From the NCBI GenBank assembly GCA_003663175.1, contig QMZM01000038.1:1-9385 (forward strand): a DNA stretch of 9,385 nt, given 5' to 3'. Below the pieces are notes generated by a model. It ran no database searches. It saw only the letters and a program-made list of their open reading frames with translations, and had not been told where the DNA came from. Shown here piece after piece: positions 4,654 to 9,385 of the stretch. The stretch is from Candidatus Altarchaeales archaeon (lineage in GTDB: Archaea; Altiarchaeota; Altiarchaeia; IMC4; QMZM01). Position 1 is the stretch's first letter; every line of letters starts with the position of its first letter. A program made the position numbers and the translations under genes.

Positions 4654-7600
4654 TTAATCTTTGTGTTTCTTCCTCTTTATTTCTCCCTCTATCTTCTTTA
4701 AATTATTTAGATATGGATCATGCTCCTCACCAGTTATTATCCTCTTTAGGTCTTCCACTCCGCCATCATAATATACTGTTGATTTTGGCAATTCCTTGCT
4801 TAATTTATGAATCTTCTCAACCCTAAGCTTATGTTTTATTCCCATTTCGATCCTTCTCTCAACAAATCCCTCGATTTCTAACTCATTTAGAATATGCAAT
4901 ACTTCACCCCCAGACAATCCCAATTCTCTACCAATTTTCACTCTTTCTGAACTATCGATCTCTTTATCCATATAACATTCTATTAATTTCTTCAGGAGAT
5001 TCTTGGCGTCTTCGCTCAGGTCTAAATTGGAGAGGTCCATTAATATCTTTTTTCGTCCCTCTTCTTTCTCAGCCATGGCTTGTTTTTTCCTTAATATATC
5101 ATTCGTCCATCTGGTCCTGATCTCCAAATCCTTCAGCGATATCTCCTCAAGCAATCTACTTACCTTAGATTCGACATCCTCACTGGACACAGCACCTAAC
5201 TTGGAATCTATCAGGCTTAGTATCTCATCGTGAGCAGACCTCAAGAATCCAATATTCATTCCCCTTGGGATCTCAAGGTCATCTATCCTAAACTCATTTA
5301 GTGTAAAATCTGTGTTAAGTCTTCTGTTCAATGTGTTTAGTTCTTGTTCGGCAATGGCTAAAACAACATCTCTAACATTCTCGAATCCCTCCACTCTCCT
5401 TGCGATCTCTCTTAATGCCAGAATCCTGAATCCGTCAGAAATTATTGCCGACTTCTCTAATTCGCTCTTTTCCTCCGGTTTTACTAAACCGGAGACTATT
5501 CTCATCATATGGTCGGCTTCGTGTGTTGAGATCGCATTTAGAGCAAGATAAAGTGGTGCGGTCTCGGATACATAAATCTTACCATTTTCATCTGTTGCAG
5601 TGACTCCAACAACTTTACCCTCCTCTCTTATTTCTGATACCTCCTCTACCTTATCCATCATTCCCATAAGTTCTCTATAACTTACCATCTCTATCTCTAC
5701 CCCCATCTCTCTGATCTTGTTTAGAATGTCCTTCCTCTCCCTTATCGGAGATACTATCCCACTTAGTTTTCCTCTTGCGAGCTTCCTTACCCGTGTAGAG
5801 AATATCACACTCTTGGGAGCCCCTCTTCCCAATGTTCTACTCTCAATCAAAATCTTCAATTCTTCCAATCTCTCAAGTATGCTATCTTCCCTTACCCCAA
5901 AGCCCCTTGCGAAATATCTGAGGGTGGACTTGGCACTTATACCCTCGGATTCCAATCTGTGTATAAGTAGAGCTGCTGTACCCTCGGTCTTCATACTCAA
6001 CATCATAAGCTTATTCCTCTGCTCCCTTCTCGGCAAACTGGAAATTATGCTCCTTTTAATTTCTTCTCTTGCAGACTCGGAATCTTGACCGAGATACTTA
6101 AGACAGAAGTATTCCAAAATTGCTCTTGAATATAAGACTTCTCTATATTCCCCCTCATCTTTATATCTTATCACCTTCCCCTTAGCCTCCTCAAATGCCC
6201 TATCTAGGAGATTCTTCTCCCTCCTTATATCGGGCTCACTCTTTCTCAACAATTCACTTATAAATTTCTCAAATATTGCCCTGTATTCTCTTGGAATCTT
6301 ATCCATCAATTCATCTTCACTTAGAGCTCTATTCTCCTCACGAGCCTTTAATACATTATCCAGGATATTCCTTCTTATGGAAAACTCCTCCTCACTCTGT
6401 AAGGGTATCTCCTTAGTTATTTTTCTCTTAACAACCTTGGGTTTCTTTCTCAATTCTGCTATGGCATCAGATATAATATTGGATAGCTCCCTACCCATAA
6501 CCTTACTTATGAGGGGATACTTCTCACTTAATCTCTTTTGCAATCTCTCAGATGATAACCCATCCCCCAGTTTCTCTCCCTCAAACCTCGCTTCCCTCTT
6601 CATCACCATTTGAACGAGAATCTCACCCAGTAATTTTCTATCAAATATTTCACTTATTCTTCTATGCTCCCTGAATGCCTCTCTGATCATTTCTGGAGAG
6701 ATTTTCCATGCACACTTAGAAGATTCGAGAAGGATTAATCTTATTTTTTCGCTCGATAACTCAGATTTGAGATATGTGGCAACACTATCCTCACCCACTT
6801 GTTGTAGAAGTTCCTGGTCAAATTTACCCTTCCTTAAAAGTTCCTTAAATCTCTCTGGAGAATTATCATCGCGTAGATAGAAATTTCTTTCAATTAAATC
6901 TAGTGGTGTATATATATAGGTTTTATTATATACATCCTTTAAATCTGTTGTAAGTTTAAAGTCCAAGTTCGTGTATCTGCCCATATATGGAAGATGCTGA
7001 AGTCCAAACATTATTAAAATTCTATCATTGGGTCTTTCTTTGACCAATTTTTCAATTTTTTCTTGAACGACATTTTCTCTATTATAGAGGGATTTGTAAT
7101 CAAGATAAGCATCTCTTCTCAGTGTTTTGATTGCTTTAATCATTTTATCCTCAAAGAGTAGAGAGTATGCATCTGAGAAAATTTTATGACGTTTTCTAAT
7201 CTTAAACTCAGGTATATGTGCCCGTTCCGGAATTACAACCTTCCTCACTTTATTCTTTCTTGCATAATACATAATGTGTCCAATTATGTTTCTAATGGCT
7301 GGATTCATTGAAAATAATTCAAAGCTAACTTCACTTGCTAGTTTTTTATCATCCTCTCCTCGTGCATATTTTTCCAAGAGTACATTTAATTTATCGAAGA
7401 ATTTCTTACTTTCTATTCTACTTTTTCTTGTAGTATCGACACATTCTAAATAAAATGTATCAAATTCCTCGGCGAGGCGCATTAATCTTGACCGGATATC
7501 CTCGGTAACAACATGAGCCCATAGGTAGCATAGTCTTCTGGGATATCTATGTCTAAGTTTTCGAACTACTCTTAGTAGACTCAGAATACCTCTTTTCTTT

Positions 7601-9385
7601 ATCTTTGTCACCCTCCCATATAATTTCTTAAGACTCTTGCCCTTGCCCCTAACCCAGCCAAGTGGAACTCCACAATAAATCATGGTCTTTTCCGAGACTT
7701 CTCTTTCCATCTCCTTGCTCCTATCTATAAGGTCTGCATGCATTCCCTTACAAATCTCAAGAATCTTCTCTAATTCTTCATCCTTTATAGCACGATATGC
7801 AAAATCAAGATATTCCTTCTTCACCCCCTTCTTCAATCCTTCCTTACCATGGTAAGCCAATAATAAGAATTCTGAAACGGCGGCTACAGAATTTCTGAAT
7901 TCCTCTCTTGTTTCATACCTTATTAATGCCTGGACATTTGCCTGATATTCTTGAATCACCTTCAGTAGTTCATCCTCTGCAACACCCATTCTCTTAGAAA
8001 TTCTTCTGAGAGTTTCTTTATCGGTTTTCTTAATTGCTTCTTCTATCTTCTTATATGTTATATTTGTTCTGTGTGCAAGTTCGTGATTTGCAACCTCTAT
8101 CAATGCCTTTTTAAATTCTTCTTCACTCAATAATCTACTTAACCATTCAAGATTCTCTAAGATCGTGTATGGAATATATAGCCTTCCAGAGAGGTCTGTC
8201 TCAATATAAGGAGTCTCATCAGACAATAATATCTCTCTATAAGGTGTGTTCTCTTTTATAATTTTCTCGACCCTCTGGAAGATTTCACTCTTCGAATACG
8301 ATTCTCTCTCTTCAGAAGTTAGCCTTCTTGGCTTTGTTAGTTCTTCCATAGACGGTGAGAGGAATGTCGGTCTCTTTTCCTTCTCTTCTTTAATTTCCGA
8401 GGGTCTTGCTTTTTCTGGTGGTTTTTGTATCACTATACCCGTAAATACCTTCTCAGGTGGTTGTTCAATTCCATTCTTTATTCTTGAAATCTCAATTTCC
8501 TTCTTCTGTAATACCCTGAATCCAACCTTTTCGAGCATAGAGACCCATTTTTCGGGTGGCGAAACATTTTTCAGACAGGTTTCCCATACGAATAAAGTAT
8601 CCAATACCTTTTGTTTTTCTTCTTCGCTGGGTGGGTGCCTCTCCAATTCCTCTCTTATTATGCGTATTCTCTCGGCCATACGTTTCATTACATAGTTTTT
8701 GGGATGATGGAACCTTAGAACCGCAATTCCACCCTCACGCAGGGTTTCATATATCTCCCTAAAGGCCTTTTCCGGATTCTCTAAATACTCGAATACAAAT
8801 GCAGATACTATTACGCTTACCTCTCCAGGTTTAATCCCTCTGGGTAGGTATTTCCTTAGTTCTTGTACATCTCCAACAACAGAATCGATACCTTTTCTAT
8901 TTGCTTCCTCAACCGCAATCTTTGATATGTCGATATTCCATGCACGTCCTTTATGAATTTTCTGTTTCAGTTTCCAGAAGGGAACGGAAAAACTTCCACC
9001 GATATTTAACCAGACATCCCTCTCTGAAGCATATTGTTTAAGAAATTCCACTCCAAAATCTCTTATCTCTGGGTGATCTTTTCCGAATTCTTCCTCCTGT
9101 CTTTCTTTACTATATGGGAAGAAACTAATCGTCTCCCCTCTTTTTATGGCAATTTTATGAACATCATCCCAATGTCTGATAAAAGGTGTACTACCCAACC
9201 GTTCCCTTCTGATCTCATCCCACAACCCCTCAACCTCTTCTCGATGCTCCTCTTTTATTCTTGAAATTGCATCCTTGATCTTATTCTCACATTCCTCCGG
9301 GAATTTCAGATAATATTTCATCAGCACTTCATTCATCCACTTTTTCCATTCTGTCTTTACTTCCGGACTTCTTTCCCCTACAAGG
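4654..9385 (-). CDS. Giant multidomain protein: methyltransferase-like, two HExxH zincin-like modules, TraB/TIKI-like segment, winged helices (5' end probably outside window)
   Basis: Residues are numbered from the Met at 9336-9334; 16 further sense codons continue to the edge, so the true start may lie outside. Residues 95-210 read as a class I SAM methyltransferase: WLNIGGSFS (degenerate motif I, 109-117), WNIDIS with Asp136, GDVQEL at 155-160, then AFVFEYLENPEKAFREIYETLREGG. Residues 375-475 look like a zincin: GRLYIPY, HELAH (418-422), with Glu463 a possible third ligand. Residues 600-790 resemble the TraB/TIKI fold: YLWAHVV...FDTFYLE and IMFGLQHLPYMG. A charged helical region follows (830-1110), then a winged helix (about 1118-1182). 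A second zincin-like part is GKIYVSE plus HEADH (1272-1276). The C-terminal winged helix is about 1438-1505. No signal peptide or membrane segment is seen, so it is probably cytoplasmic. I know no named family with this order; function unknown. Confidence 0.85.
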   Translation of the reverse strand, partial: LVGERSPEVKTEWKKWMNEVLMKYYLKFPEECENKIKDAISRIKEEHREEVEGLWDEIRRERLGSTPFIRHWDDVHKIAIKRGETISFFPYSKERQEEEFGKDHPEIRDFGVEFLKQYASERDVWLNIGGSFSVPFWKLKQKIHKGRAWNIDISKIAVEEANRKGIDSVVGDVQELRKYLPRGIKPGEVSVIVSAFVFEYLENPEKAFREIYETLREGGIAVLRFHHPKNYVMKRMAERIRIIREELERHPPSEEEKQKVLDTLFVWETCLKNVSPPEKWVSMLEKVGFRVLQKKEIEISRIKNGIEQPPEKVFTGIVIQKPPEKARPSEIKEEKEKRPTFLSPSMEELTKPRRLTSEERESYSKSEIFQRVEKIIKENTPYREILLSDETPYIETDLSGRLYIPYTILENLEWLSRLLSEEEFKKALIEVANHELAHRTNITYKKIEEAIKKTDKETLRRISKRMGVAEDELLKVIQEYQANVQALIRYETREEFRNSVAAVSEFLLLAYHGKEGLKKGVKKEYLDFAYRAIKDEELEKILEICKGMHADLIDRSKEMEREVSEKTMIYCGVPLGWVRGKGKSLKKLYGRVTKIKKRGILSLLRVVRKLRHRYPRRLCYLWAHVVTEDIRSRLMRLAEEFDTFYLECVDTTRKSRIESKKFFDKLNVLLEKYARGEDDKKLASEVSFELFSMNPAIRNIIGHIMYYARKNKVRKVVIPERAHIPEFKIRKRHKIFSDAYSLLFEDKMIKAIKTLRRDAYLDYKSLYNRENVVQEKIEKLVKERPNDRILIMFGLQHLPYMGRYTNLDFKLTTDLKDVYNKTYIYTPLDLIERNFYLRDDNSPERFKELLRKGKFDQELLQQVGEDSVATYLKSELSSEKIRLILLESSKCAWKISPEMIREAFREHRRISEIFDRKLLGEILVQMVMKREARFEGEKLGDGLSSERLQKRLSEKYPLISKVMGRELSNIISDAIAELRKKPKVVKRKITKEIPLQSEEEFSIRRNILDNVLKAREENRALSEDELMDKIPREYRAIFEKFISELLRKSEPDIRREKNLLDRAFEEAKGKVIRYKDEGEYREVLYSRAILEYFCLKYLGQDSESAREEIKRSIISSLPRREQRNKLMMLSMKTEGTAALLIHRLESEGISAKSTLRYFARGFGVREDSILERLEELKILIESRTLGRGAPKSVIFSTRVRKLARGKLSGIVSPIRERKDILNKIREMGVEIEMVSYRELMGMMDKVEEVSEIREEGKVVGVTATDENGKIYVSETAPLYLALNAISTHEADHMMRIVSGLVKPEEKSELEKSAIISDGFRILALREIARRVEGFENVRDVVLAIAEQELNTLNRRLNTDFTLNEFRIDDLEIPRGMNIGFLRSAHDEILSLIDSKLGAVSSEDVESKVSRLLEEISLKDLEIRTRWTNDILRKKQAMAEKEEGRKKILMDLSNLDLSEDAKNLLKKLIECYMDKEIDSSERVKIGRELGLSGGEVLHILNELEIEGFVERRIEMGIKHKLRVEKIHKLSKELPKSTVYYDGGVEDLKRIITGEEHDPYLNNLKKIEGEIKRKKHKD
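5473..5494. repeat. 9-bp inverted repeat inside the giant gene
   Basis: CTCCGGTTT (5473-5481) and AAACCGGAG (5486-5494) are exact reverse complements around TACT. It lies just downstream (in protein order) of the second HExxH motif, encoding the SGLVKPEEKS stretch. It is probably incidental to coding, though more GC-rich and stable than its surroundings. Confidence 0.5.

Noticed and set aside
7843..7856. 14-bp perfect palindrome CTTACCATGGTAAG inside the giant gene
   Set aside because: In a 9.4-kb window one 14-bp palindrome is close to chance expectation, and this one is within coding sequence with no regulatory context.
8246..8695. Plus-strand open frame of 149 codons antisense to the giant gene
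   Set aside because: It is a shadow of the minus-strand coding frame. Its Ser/Phe-rich product has no motif and there is no ribosome-binding site.

Overview
The window looks like archaeal chromosome of fairly low GC (about 35-40% in most genes by eye). The evidence is archaeal-type ribosomal protein L14e, a Cbf5-type pseudouridine synthase with a PUA tail, a zinc-finger RPA-like protein paired with an RPA-associated (COG3390-like) protein, a tRNA gene without an encoded CCA, TATA-box promoters and a GGTGAT-type Shine-Dalgarno. The RPA/COG3390 pair points to the euryarchaeal side (Thermoplasmata-like or a relative). The exact lineage cannot be read from this sequence.

Layout. Bases 1-300 have no convincing gene. 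They hold two diverged direct repeats (period 156 bp, about 79% identical) with a perfect hairpin between them, possibly an RNA or repeat family that continues to the left. A minus-strand cluster follows, read from right to left: tRNA-Lys(UUU), rpl14e, cbf5 and a 51-residue Trm112-like zinc protein. All concern RNA, its modification or translation, and are packed closely enough to be one transcription unit. A short divergent region then leads into a plus-strand UppP/BacA-type membrane phosphatase, whose 3' end overlaps a convergent two-gene unit on the minus strand (RPA-like zinc OB protein followed by the COG3390-like protein). The 160-bp region between the RPA-like gene and the divergent protein-L-isoaspartate methyltransferase (pcm) carries two perfect 10-bp dyads and a cluster of TTATAA boxes.

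The right half (4654 to the right edge) is a single minus-strand reading frame of at least 1,560 residues, and probably longer because it stays open to the edge. It combines a class I methyltransferase-like domain, an HExxH zincin-like domain, a segment resembling the TraB/TIKI fold, a long helical region, a winged helix, a second HExxH segment and a C-terminal winged helix. I know no named family with this arrangement, and it is the best candidate for something undescribed. The TraB-like part is also clearly more AT-rich than its flanks, which suggests mosaic assembly.

The left half is largely housekeeping: tRNA, ribosome, RNA modification, lipid-carrier recycling, ssDNA binding and protein repair. 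The right half is an unusual accessory-type giant protein. Domain calls are from motif reading only; no database search was possible.
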